A stretch of 64,000 nucleotides of DNA, taken from contig NZ_CP007203.1 in NCBI RefSeq assembly GCF_000340565.2, positions 3,452,508 to 3,516,507 of the forward strand, given 5' to 3'. This document shows positions 7,934-16,654 of the stretch, one piece after another. Both the position numbers and the translations under genes were made by a program. How positions within the stretch are numbered: position 1 is the stretch's first letter; each line of letters starts with the position of its first letter. The stretch comes from Nodularia spumigena CCY9414. Lineage in GTDB: Bacteria > Cyanobacteriota > Cyanobacteriia > Cyanobacteriales > Nostocaceae. The notes beneath the pieces are model-generated. The model searched no databases and was not told the DNA's origin. It was given only the letters and a program-made list of their open reading frames with translations.

Positions 7934-9670
7934 ATGAAAAGCAATTACGCTATTGGTATTGATTTGGGTACTTCTACTTCGGAAATTTGTATTTACAAGA
8001 ATAATGAACCTCTACCAATTCCTGACCCGATTACCAAAATTCCGATTATTCCCTCAATTGTGGCTATTAATGAACGGGGAAAACTTCTGGTTGGGGAAAC
8101 AGCTAGGGGAATAGTTGACCGCAAGGGTTTTGGGGTGCGAGAAAGTAAGCGAAATATGGGAACTGACAAAGTTTTCACTTTACGCGAACAAGATTATCGC
8201 CCTGAAGAAATAGCTGCTTTAATTCTTCGCAAATTAAAAGAAAATGCTGAGGAAGCGTTAGGACATCCCATTCAAGATGTCGTGATTTCTGTCCCGGCTA
8301 ATTTTCCTGATGCGGCGCGTAAAGCTACTTTTAATGCTGGGGAAATAGCTGGTTTAAATGTTCTGCGTTTACTCAATGAACCCACAGCCGCCGCATTAGC
8401 TTTTGGAATAAAAAATATTGCATCTGAAGAACAATTAGTTGTATTTGATTTTGGCGGCGGAACTTTAGATATTTCAGTTTTAGAAATGTTTGAAGGAGTC
8501 TTAGATGTTAAATCTAGTTTTGGTGATCCTCAATTGGGGGGTAAAGATTTTGATGCAGTGATGATTTCTCTGTTACTCCAAAAATTTGCCGCCCAGTATC
8601 CAGAAGTTGCAGTTGAGAACCGGGAAACGGAATTAAAAGGACAAGCCGAACAAGCCAAAAAGACACTTTCTATAGAACAGTCTTGTGATGTTCGCATTCC
8701 CTATTTTGCTACAAAAGATGGCAAAGGAATTGATTTAGATATTGAAATCACGCGCACGGAATTTGAACAAGCGATAGAACCACTTTTAGAAAGAGCCAGA
8801 ATTTGTATCCGAGAAGCTTTAAATGCTAAGAAAATCCGCCCTAGTGCAATTGATAGAGTGCTGCTAGTGGGGGGGACAACCTATATTCCCGCCGTGCGAA
8901 ATATGGTAGCGGAAATGTTTGGTAAACAACCAAAGTTAGATGTTAATCCAGATTTAGCCGTGGGGATTGGTGCTTGTATACAAGCTGCTTTAGCCCAAGG
9001 ATTAATTAATGAGGAAAATGGGATAATTTTAACCGATGTCGCCCCCTTTGGCTTAGGAATTGACGTTGTGAGCATGATTGGCGGACAAGTCATGTTGACT
9101 TATGAACCGTTGATTGAACGAAATACGACTATTCCTTATTCTGTCAAAAAAACCTACACTTTACTTCATGCTGAACAGCAACAAGTTGAGGTGCGTTTAT
9201 ATCAAGATCACACAGGTAAAGCGAGACTTCCTGGAGATACTCAATATACGGGAATTAGTGGGGAAATTACAGATATTCCCCCTGCTCCTAATGGTAATCC
9301 TTATCCGATTGAAATTGAGTTTTCTTACGATATTAATGGGATGGCGAAACTGACAGCTAGTATCCCCGATATTCGCAGAAGTATTGAATTTGCTTTCGGA
9401 CACTCAAACAACCGCATGAGTCAACAGGAAACACGAGTCTCCACTGAGCGCATTGAGAGTTTGTGGAAACGTCATGAACGCGCCAAGCAGTATGAAAGCT
9501 TGATTAATAAGGCTGAACGCTTTATGGCTGGTATTCCACCCCAGGAAAGATCACCTCTTTCTCGTGCGGTGATGGATTTGAAGGAAGCCTTGACTACTGA
9601 CAATTCTACCAATATTGATGCGGCTGGCGATCGCCTCATAGACATGATGTTTGCATGGGAAAACCAATAG
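7934..9670 (+). CDS. DnaK-like Hsp70 chaperone
   Basis: Started at the ATG at 7934 with AGGAAA upstream, giving 578 residues; an upstream start at 7892 would add 14 unrelated residues. Visible Hsp70 motifs: phosphate-1 [10 protein letters not shown] (8-17), connect-1 [12 protein letters not shown] (148-158), phosphate-2 [11 protein letters not shown] (171-181) and the adenosine motif [16 protein letters not shown] substrate-binding beta domain follows ([15 protein letters not shown]), but the helical lid is short, making the protein smaller than DnaK (about 630) and without the EEVD-like or acidic tail. It is a paralogue rather than the housekeeping DnaK. It lies between the GrpE-like and J-domain genes, so the three probably act as one chaperone machine. 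Confidence 0.9.
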   Translation: MKSNYAIGIDLGTSTSEICIYKNNEPLPIPDPITKIPIIPSIVAINERGKLLVGETARGIVDRKGFGVRESKRNMGTDKVFTLREQDYRPEEIAALILRKLKENAEEALGHPIQDVVISVPANFPDAARKATFNAGEIAGLNVLRLLNEPTAAALAFGIKNIASEEQLVVFDFGGGTLDISVLEMFEGVLDVKSSFGDPQLGGKDFDAVMISLLLQKFAAQYPEVAVENRETELKGQAEQAKKTLSIEQSCDVRIPYFATKDGKGIDLDIEITRTEFEQAIEPLLERARICIREALNAKKIRPSAIDRVLLVGGTTYIPAVRNMVAEMFGKQPKLDVNPDLAVGIGACIQAALAQGLINEENGIILTDVAPFGLGIDVVSMIGGQVMLTYEPLIERNTTIPYSVKKTYTLLHAEQQQVEVRLYQDHTGKARLPGDTQYTGISGEITDIPPAPNGNPYPIEIEFSYDINGMAKLTASIPDIRRSIEFAFGHSNNRMSQQETRVSTERIESLWKRHERAKQYESLINKAERFMAGIPPQERSPLSRAVMDLKEALTTDNSTNIDAAGDRLIDMMFAWENQ

Positions 9671-9683
9671 GGGTGTAACAAAA

Positions 9684-11186
9684 ATGGCTTACGAACTATA
9701 CCAAACGCTGAATATTCCTACCCAAGCATCTCCTGAAGACATCCGACGCGCCTATTATCGACTGGTACGCAAACATTCACCAGAGAAAGATCCCGAACGG
9801 TTCAAAGTAATTCGTGAAGCTTACGAAACCCTATCCGATGCTAAAGCCAAACAAAACTATGATTCTGTACAGCAGCATGGTGGACAAATTGTCGTTTTGC
9901 TCAGTCAAGCTGAAGAGAGAATGGAAGAGGAAAATTGGCCGGAAGCAATTCGACTGCTCAAACATACCTTAGTGCTTTCTCCTGGTGCAGACTCAATTCG
10001 GAATCGTTTAGGATTATGTTATATTCATCATCAACAATGGGATGAAGCTACAAAAACATATCAAATTTTAACTGCATCAAATCCTGATGTCGCTGTATAT
10101 TGGTCAAACTTTGGTTGTGCTAACAAAGAAATAGCCGAGACTATTTCCGAAGGTGATAGCCGACGCTCTATATATTATCAAAAAGCTCGAAGTTGCTTTC
10201 AAAAATCGGTTGATTTAGAGCCATTTAACTCACAACCTTTTATGGCGATCGCGCAAACATTTTTAGCCGAATAAAATTATTTTGAGGCTTTAAATTGGGC
10301 AGAGAAAGCAATAGGCGCAGATGGTAAAATTGACTTTCAAGACTTTGATGCCCTGTTCTTAATTTGTATCATTAATTTACGCAGCAATCAACTAGAACAA
10401 GTTACAGCCACAGCAGACAGGATTATTGCTTGCTTACCAGCAGATGAAGATATCCGCAAATACGTTGCTGCTAAATTTGCTCTCATTGGCTTTGAATTGC
10501 TTGAAGCTGGAGCCAAATACATCAACCCCCAGATATTAAAAGCTGCACTCACATTCATGTCAGCAGCAAAAAGGTTTAGTCCTGATAATGCGGAAATTGC
10601 CACAATACAGCGAGAAATTTCCGAAGTTGTGAATGCATTCAATGAATATGATCTGCTCAAAGATGATTATCAAATTATCAACGGTTTCAAAAGATTAGCA
10701 GGATTCCGCATTCTTAACGCACTGGGTTCAGAAGATTCCGCCTCTGAACGAGACAGAATTTTTAAAGATATCATCTCAGAAATTAGCAACTCAACAGACA
10801 GTGAAGTTCTTGCATCTGCAAAGCGGATAAAATCTAAATATCCTGCCATATATCAATTAAACGCTGAATTTTTTGCTCGGCTAGAAAAAGCTGCTGCGGA
10901 GATTTCCAGAAAACAGCAATATCAACCCCAAACTCAACCGAGTAATAATTCTTCAGACGATTGTTTTGTAGTCACAGCCACCTATGGTACACCCCATGCA
11001 GCAGAAGTAATCAAATATCGTCACTTCCGAGATAAATATTTAAGAAAACACAACTTAGGTAGAAAATTCATTCACCATTATTATCATATTGGTCCCCTAG
11101 CAGCCAGCCAGATTAAAAAGCACCCAAATCTGAAAAAAATCATGGCATTAATCCTGGGTAAACTAGCCAAATACTTACCCAATTAA
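9684..11186 (+). pseudogene. J-domain/TPR/CFI-box protein interrupted by one stop codon
   Basis: The gene starts at the ATG at 9684, 13 bases after the DnaK-like stop. It encodes a J-domain (residues 1-60: ELYQTLNIP, RAYYRLVRKHSPEKDPE, REAYETLSD), then TPR-like helices. A TAA at 10272-10274 (codon 197) ends the frame after AQTFLAE. The same frame then continues open for 304 codons, first with the obvious remainder of the TPR (NYFEALNWAEKAIG), then more helical repeats, and finally a C-terminal CFVVTATYGTPHAAEV domain of the CFI-box type known at the C-termini of bacterial proteins. One nonsense change explains the break. The HPD triad of J-domains reads HSP here. The first half could still be made as a 196-residue J-protein. 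Confidence 0.8.
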
Positions 11187-11555
11187 AAATTTGTAGTGAG
11201 GCTCGTAGTGAGGACTTTAGTCCTCTCCATCATTCAGGTTATTTTCAGCTAAATCTAGTCTGCTGAGGTTTAAGAACCCCACCCCCAACCCCCTCCCATA
11301 TCAAAGGTTTATTCTTTTCTTCCCCCTGTCGTGGGGGGATTTCGGGGGGTGCGAGGTGGGGGCTATGATATACCTGATATGATTAGGAAAGGCTATATAA
11401 CCTAACAAATTATGGAAAATGCTGAGTTTCACTTTGTTCAACCCAACCTTGTATCTTAGAGGAGGTTGCATCTTGATATTTCATGTTTGTATGAATGTTA
11501 ATGGGTGGACGTTAAAAATTCATCCTTGAAAAATAGAAAAGTATAAAATATTGCA
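11187..11555. repeat. gap with right copy of the GC-rich inverted repeat
   Basis: The copy at 11272-11370 is the inverted counterpart of 6685-6782: ACCCCACCCCCAACCCC first, then AAAGGTTTATTCTTTTC and ATTTCGGGGGGTGCGAGG. After it come about 185 AT-rich bases leading to the restriction endonuclease gene, presumably with its promoter. No gene is visible in the gap. Confidence 0.75.
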
Positions 11556-12389
11556 ATGAATAAACAAGAAAGAATTTCAAAAGCCATAAAAGATGTCATA
11601 TCTGAAATGATGGAACGAGTAATGGAGCGTGTTTTAATTACCGATCCTTTTATTAAAGAAAATCACCGTTCAAGTAAACCTATGTATGCAGCCTTAGTAC
11701 CTGATGAAATTTTTAAAGGTTCACATTTTGAAAGAAGATTTGTCACTCCATTTGGTAGTGTATGGGAAAAACTTGCACAAGTAGTTGCTTTAGAAGCTCA
11801 TGGTAATTGTGAAATGGGACATACAATCAACGGAACAATTGGACAAGAAAGTTTAAGAAGGATTCAAGAAATTTTAAATAAATTAGAACATAGTAAAGGT
11901 AAGGAAAAAATAAAACCTAATTGGGAACAAGAATTAAAATATATTAAGGCAGGAGGTGGACAACTTATTCCTGTAAGTGTTGTGTGTGATATTTTTATAG
12001 AAAACAAAGAACATGGAACAAGGTATGCTTTTGAATTAAAAGCTCCATTACCAAATAGTGATCAAACAAAAGTAAGTAAAGAAAAATTATTTAAGCTTTT
12101 AGCAATGAATCCAACAGTTGTTGATTATGCCTACTATGCTTTGCCATATAATCCTTACGGTAAAAAAGAAAATTATAAATGGACTTTTCCTATGAGATGG
12201 TTCAATATGTATGAAGATGAATCAGTGTTAATAGGGGATGAATTTTGGGAACTGATTGGAGGAGAAGGTACTTATAGTAATTTCATTAAAGAAATTAATG
12301 TATTGGGTAAGGATTACAAAGAAAGAATTTATAAAGAATTTTTAGGAATTGAACCTCCTCAAGATTTTGAAGAAGGATTTTTAAAATAA
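11556..12389 (+). CDS. type II restriction endonuclease (TdeIII-like family suspected)
   Basis: A 277-residue protein immediately before a cytosine-C5 methyltransferase gene. The likely PD-(D/E)xK core is the aspartate in VVCDIFIEN and the ExK of YAFELKAPLPNSDQTK about 15 residues later. Other striking blocks are RRFVTPFGSVWEKLAQVVA and FPMRWFNMYED. I recall these blocks in proteins annotated as TdeIII-family endonucleases (GGNCC), but the family and site are memory-based inference. The coding strand is noticeably more A/T-rich than the neighbouring housekeeping genes, as for horizontally acquired restriction systems. The stop lies 24 bases before the methyltransferase ATG, so the two are probably co-transcribed. 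Confidence 0.72.
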   Translation: MNKQERISKAIKDVISEMMERVMERVLITDPFIKENHRSSKPMYAALVPDEIFKGSHFERRFVTPFGSVWEKLAQVVALEAHGNCEMGHTINGTIGQESLRRIQEILNKLEHSKGKEKIKPNWEQELKYIKAGGGQLIPVSVVCDIFIENKEHGTRYAFELKAPLPNSDQTKVSKEKLFKLLAMNPTVVDYAYYALPYNPYGKKENYKWTFPMRWFNMYEDESVLIGDEFWELIGGEGTYSNFIKEINVLGKDYKERIYKEFLGIEPPQDFEEGFLK

Positions 12390-12413
12390 TTGATTGAGAA
12401 TAAGAGACATAAA

Positions 12414-13922
12414 ATGCAGAATATAAGATTTACTTTTATTGACCTGTTTGCGGGAATTGGTGGATTTAAAATGGCATTAAGTAATAATGGTGGTCATTCT
12501 TTAGGATTTAGCGAAATAAACCAAGATGCTATAAAGACATATTGTGATAACTTTCAAATTGAACCAAGTTATAACTTAGGAGATATTACCAAAATTAAAG
12601 AATTACCACCCCATGATTTATTAACTGCTGGAGTTCCTTGTCAAAGCTGGTCAATTGCAGGTAAAAATCTAGGTTTTGATGATGATAGAGGACAATTATG
12701 GAACGATACAATTTATTTACTACAACAATCACAACCCAAAGCATTTATCTTTGAAAATGTCAAAGGATTAGTTGATCCTCGGAATAAGCAATCTTTAGCA
12801 TACATCCTAGAAAGAATAGCAAAAGCAGGATATTATGCTAAGTATTTTGTTATTAACTCCTTTGATTATGGTGTACCACAAAATAGAATCCGTGTATATA
12901 TAATTGGATTTCATAAACAAGAGTATTTAGAAAAGTTCGCTTTACCAAAACAAACCGATAAAAAACGCAAACTTGGCGATATATTAGGTATTACATCAGA
13001 GCAAAAAATAGATAACCAGGTTATTGAGAGGGACATATTTGGTAATATTATTTCCTCTAAAAGTATGAGTCTTTCACATACCAACGGATTTAATGATTAC
13101 TTTTTATTTAATGACCTGAGAAATGGTCATACCACAATACACTCATGGGATATTATTGAAACTACTGAAAGACAGAAAAATATTTGTTTATTACTACTTA
13201 AAAACAGACGCAAAAGTAATTACGGACAATTAGACGGAAACCCATTATCATTAGAACATTTTCAAAGTCTAGATTCATCAATTACACAAGCAGAAATTGA
13301 TGAACTGGTAACATTAAAAATTTTAAAATCAGAAGAATATCGTTTTATGATCATACAGTCTAATATTCAAGATGATATTAAGAGTTTGACTAAAGATGAA
13401 GAAATACTACTTTCATTTACAACTAATGGAGAAATAATAATTGATAATTTAAAAATCCAAAAAGTGTTTAAATTAGAAAAAATATCAATCCAAAAAACAA
13501 TTGATTCTCTCAAACAAAAGCATATTATTGAGTGTGTGGAAATTCGCTATGATTTTAAAAATACGAAAATAAGTACAGGATTATTTGGTGTTAGTCGTAT
13601 TTTTTTGCCAACTTCTGATATTTTCCCAACTTTAGTGGCCAGTGATACAAATGATTTTATCACCTTAAAAACAATTGCAGCTATAAATCATGATAATTTT
13701 AAAAAAAAATTCATCAAAGAAGTTTATGAACCAAGAGAATTTAGAAAAATTACTAAAAGCGAAGCCTGTTTAATACAGGGATTTCCCCATGATTTTAAAT
13801 TACCAGAGTCTAGAGCAAGATGGATGAAACTAATTGGAAATAGTGTTTCAGTCCCCGTCATTGATAAATTGTGCAAAGCTATTATTGATACTGGTATCTT
13901 TAAAATTAATAGTATTTTGTAG
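12414..13922 (+). CDS. DNA (cytosine-5) methyltransferase of a type II R-M system
   Basis: All main C5-methyltransferase motifs are visible: I FIDLFAGIGGFK near the N-terminus, IV with the catalytic cysteine in GVPCQSWSIAG, VI FENVKGL, VIII QNRIRVYIIG, and IX/X with RKITKSEACLIQGFP and LIGNSVSVPV. The ATG at 12414 gives 502 residues; an in-frame TTG at 12390 abuts the endonuclease stop and adds 8 residues. Between motifs VIII and IX lies a long (~230-residue) recognition region including helical stretches such as LLLKNRRKSNYGQL, longer than the usual target-recognition domain. It should protect the site cut by the preceding endonuclease. The stop codon TAG is supplied by the first bases of a dispersed repeat (13918-14002), so the original C-terminus may have been different. 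Confidence 0.93.
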   Translation: MQNIRFTFIDLFAGIGGFKMALSNNGGHSLGFSEINQDAIKTYCDNFQIEPSYNLGDITKIKELPPHDLLTAGVPCQSWSIAGKNLGFDDDRGQLWNDTIYLLQQSQPKAFIFENVKGLVDPRNKQSLAYILERIAKAGYYAKYFVINSFDYGVPQNRIRVYIIGFHKQEYLEKFALPKQTDKKRKLGDILGITSEQKIDNQVIERDIFGNIISSKSMSLSHTNGFNDYFLFNDLRNGHTTIHSWDIIETTERQKNICLLLLKNRRKSNYGQLDGNPLSLEHFQSLDSSITQAEIDELVTLKILKSEEYRFMIIQSNIQDDIKSLTKDEEILLSFTTNGEIIIDNLKIQKVFKLEKISIQKTIDSLKQKHIIECVEIRYDFKNTKISTGLFGVSRIFLPTSDIFPTLVASDTNDFITLKTIAAINHDNFKKKFIKEVYEPREFRKITKSEACLIQGFPHDFKLPESRARWMKLIGNSVSVPVIDKLCKAIIDTGIFKINSIL

Positions 13923-14002
13923 GTTGGGTTAAATAAAATGCAACTCAACAGATTTATTATTATTAGTTGATGTTGGGTTTCCTTGCGTCAACCCAACCTA
14001 CA
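13918..14002. repeat. palindromic dispersed repeat, TGTAGGTTGGGTT family, copy C
   Basis: It begins TGTAGGTTGGGTTAAA and ends GTCAACCCAACCTACA. Its first bases overlap the end of the methyltransferase gene and provide its TAG stop. Confidence 0.8.
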
Positions 14003-14042
14003 AAAATGTATTTTATTATCAAAATTCATAGAAACTCAAAAA

Positions 14043-14375
14043 TTAAACTTGCTCATTAGCATACATAGACAAACATTTTTCCACCCAAGAATTAAGACTG
14101 CGACCTTCTTTCCGGGCTTGAATAGCAATAGATTTATGTAAATTAGGGTTAATTCTCAGCATAAACTTACCAGAAAAAGGCTTTTCAGGTTCCTCGCCAC
14201 GTTCTCGGCAAAAATCAAGGTAATCTGCAATTGAATCTTGGAATGCTTGCTTTAAATCTTTGACGTTATCACCTTGAAATGTAATTACATCCCGAACGTT
14301 GACGACCTCACCATGAAATATTTCCGCCTCATCATCAAACTCAACTATCGCCTCATATCCTTTATACTTCATCAT
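14043..14375 (-). CDS. hicB: HicB-family antitoxin, without a visible HicA
   Basis: A 110-residue protein with the HicB RNase-H-like N-terminal fold (KYKGYEAIVEFDDEAEIFHGEV, DVITFQGD, then the LKQAFQDSIADYLDFC helix) and a C-terminal ribbon-helix-helix (GKFMLRINPNLHKSIAIQA and GRSLNSWVEKCL). HicB normally neutralises the small mRNA interferase HicA. Neither flank has a HicA-sized frame: upstream is the start of a divergent WYL gene and downstream is repeat copy C. Solitary HicB proteins of this type are common and may act as stand-alone regulators. Two ATGs stand side by side at the start. Confidence 0.85.
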   Translation of the reverse strand: MMKYKGYEAIVEFDDEAEIFHGEVVNVRDVITFQGDNVKDLKQAFQDSIADYLDFCRERGEEPEKPFSGKFMLRINPNLHKSIAIQARKEGRSLNSWVEKCLSMYANEQV

Positions 14376-14428
14376 TTTCTAATAGTATTGTGTAAACACA
14401 CCAAACCATATTATCCGCCACATCAATT

Positions 14429-15871
14429 ATGCTGCAAGCCATCCGTTCTCCCACACCGCAAATTTTACACTGGTTAGCAGCCGGACAACTAGCTAACCGC
14501 TTCCACCGCGCCATTAGACACTGGTGGATATTAAATCAACTATATGGCAGCGATGGACAATGGGGACATTATCTACCCAAATATTTTACCTATTCTCAAC
14601 TGCGCGATCGCCTATTTGCCGAAACTCACCCCAAAAGCGAAAAACTCAACCCCCCAGAAATCACCGCCAAATGTCGGGATCTCACCTGTATTTGCCATCG
14701 CACCTGTGTAGAAATCCTAGAAAAATCAGGACTGCACATATCTGAAAACCAATGGCAAACAGAAATATTACAACTAAGCGGCATCAATCCGCAACACCTC
14801 CAGGAACAACTACAGCAACGACCATTTGCTACAGTCCACCGTTCCCTCAGAGACGACCTTAAACAGCTAACTCATTTGGGATGGTTGCGAAAAGTCAATC
14901 AAGGACAATACCAATGTCTACCCCAAACAGAACTACCCACACCCCCAGAAATTGCCATCGCCCAACCCAAATTTATCCAACTTTCCATACCCCAAACCTG
15001 GGAACTGCTGCACGTTTTAGAATCAGTCGCCTTTGTCCAACCCAACTTAAACCTGATAGTCGAGAACCTCTGGGAACAAATCACCCATAACTCAACCTCA
15101 CCACTAACTCAAGCGCCGCAACAGCGAATATTTTTACACCTAGACTATATCCTTTCCACAGAAACCCAAGACCAAGTAGATAACTACCAGGAACAAATAG
15201 AACAACTGTGGCGAAAAATTCCCGGTGGCGTAGTGCAATTTGAATATTGGGTAACAGCAGAAAACAAAGTCCCAGTGACAGTTTACCCTGTTTGCCTGCA
15301 TTATCTTCGCCGTGCCAAATACCTCAGCGCCTATGGTTTAGACCCCCACAACAATATAGCCTGGCATAATTATCGTCTCGACCGCATCGCCTCGCAAAAA
15401 CTAAAGGTTTTAGCCTGGGGAGATCCTGCTGTTCCCAAACCATTAAAACAAATGTGGTATACAGGCGAATTACCCACACCAGACTACATTCAAACCGAAT
15501 TAGATGCAGCTTGGGGATTCAACTTTTACCTCCAACGAGAATTCCTCATCCTGCGTTTTCCCCCCGCTTTTGCTAGTAGATATGTAGACAATACTTTTCG
15601 CCATCCTTCTTTTTGTGCAATTCCTTACGAAAACTTACCCAAACAGATAGTGCAGAATATCCCAGAAACTCAACAGCAAAAGGTTTTAGAGATATTGCAA
15701 CAAAAACCAGATAGTGATGCTTATTATATAGGTTGGATACGCACTGGAGATATTAACGTTTTGATGCGTCTGCGAGACTGGCGACCAAATGGTGAAGTAA
15801 TCGCCCCATTATCAATTCGGCAACAATTACGAAAAGAAGCAATACAAGAATTGTCTAATTATCAAGACTGA
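14429..15871 (+). CDS. WYL-type CRISPR-associated protein, TIGR03985-like
   Basis: A 480-residue protein whose start (TPQILHWLAAGQLANRFHRAIR...LNQLYG) and length match what I remember of the TIGR03985 CRISPR-associated family of cyanobacteria. The first 170 residues look like a helical, winged-helix-type region (RSLRDDLKQLTHLGWLRKV). The central and C-terminal parts resemble a WYL ligand-binding domain (VTVYPVCLHYLRRAKYLSAYGL, then HNYRLDRIASQKLKVL). WYL regulators often control CRISPR or other defence genes. It is 8.6 kb from the array, separated by chaperone-like and R-M genes, suggesting that insertions have spread an original cas cluster. It is convergent with the Uma2 gene, overlapping 10 bases. 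Confidence 0.7.
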   Translation: MLQAIRSPTPQILHWLAAGQLANRFHRAIRHWWILNQLYGSDGQWGHYLPKYFTYSQLRDRLFAETHPKSEKLNPPEITAKCRDLTCICHRTCVEILEKSGLHISENQWQTEILQLSGINPQHLQEQLQQRPFATVHRSLRDDLKQLTHLGWLRKVNQGQYQCLPQTELPTPPEIAIAQPKFIQLSIPQTWELLHVLESVAFVQPNLNLIVENLWEQITHNSTSPLTQAPQQRIFLHLDYILSTETQDQVDNYQEQIEQLWRKIPGGVVQFEYWVTAENKVPVTVYPVCLHYLRRAKYLSAYGLDPHNNIAWHNYRLDRIASQKLKVLAWGDPAVPKPLKQMWYTGELPTPDYIQTELDAAWGFNFYLQREFLILRFPPAFASRYVDNTFRHPSFCAIPYENLPKQIVQNIPETQQQKVLEILQQKPDSDAYYIGWIRTGDINVLMRLRDWRPNGEVIAPLSIRQQLRKEAIQELSNYQD

Positions 15872-16494
15872 GAGGGTGTTTGAGAAAAATCTATATTTTC
15901 AGCAAAATTAACTTTTTTATATAATTGCTTTAAAGACAATTCTAAATTAATTGTTGACAGATTTAACTTAGCACTTTCTGTGTCATATTCAGTCAAAATC
16001 CATTGGTTTTCAGGAGTCTTGACATACTGCATCACATAATATTGAGTTTGGTCAATTAAAATATATTCTTTAAACTCAGGAATTGAGCGATAATAGAGAA
16101 ATTTATCCCCCTGGTCATAATCTTTGGTAGATTTGGATAAAACTTCAGCAATTAATAAAGGATTTGTCACCGTTGTAGTATTTGTAGTGTAATAAACAGG
16201 TTCACCCTCAATTACCATGACATCAGGATAGGTAAACTGCCGATAGCGTGGTATCCACAATTTCACATCACCGATATAAACTTCATATTCTAAATCAAAT
16301 AATGCTAAATTTAAGCTAGTTGCTAGATTTAACGCCAACTTATTATGATTGGTAGTTCCCCCAGTCACAGGAATAATTTCTCCATCTCGAAATTCATTTT
16401 TATCATCAGCTTTTGCTTCTAGTTCTAAATATTCTTCTGGGGTGTAGTAAGCTTTAACTATTTTAATTTCTTGGGTAGTAGTTTGCAATTTCAT
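15862..16494 (-). CDS. Uma2-family (DUF820) nuclease-fold protein
   Basis: About 210 residues from the ATG at 16492-16494; a GTG four codons upstream is also possible. The start YYTPEEYLELEAKADDKNEFRDGEI and the later block TYPDVMVIEG, PLLIAEVLSKSTKDYDQGDKF and YILIDQ are diagnostic of Uma2 proteins, which carry a PD-(D/E)xK core and are expanded in cyanobacteria. Substrate and role are unknown; many copies per genome argue against a dedicated defence role. The 3' end overlaps the convergent WYL gene by 10 bases. Confidence 0.9.
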   Translation of the reverse strand: MKLQTTTQEIKIVKAYYTPEEYLELEAKADDKNEFRDGEIIPVTGGTTNHNKLALNLATSLNLALFDLEYEVYIGDVKLWIPRYRQFTYPDVMVIEGEPVYYTTNTTTVTNPLLIAEVLSKSTKDYDQGDKFLYYRSIPEFKEYILIDQTQYYVMQYVKTPENQWILTEYDTESAKLNLSTINLELSLKQLYKKVNFAENIDFSQTPSQS

Positions 16495-16654
16495 AGATTT
16501 ATTCACTTAAATTATGAATACATTTATATTTTACCTGCTACCTTGCCTCTTTGAGAAATCTATCTTGCAGTATACCAAAATCTAGACCTGAGAAGGTATT
16601 TAATTCTCTGAGATTTGGCTATCATCAGCAACGACTGAACAGTGAGGAATCTGG

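Noticed and set aside
14376..14428. Search for a HicA partner of the lone HicB.
   Set aside because: No frame of 55-90 codons with a GSH motif on either side; upstream is only the divergent promoter gap.
15862..16494. Uma2 protein as effector of the CRISPR or WYL system.
   Set aside because: Uma2 genes are scattered in tens of copies in cyanobacterial genomes, and this one is convergent with, not co-transcribed with, the WYL gene.
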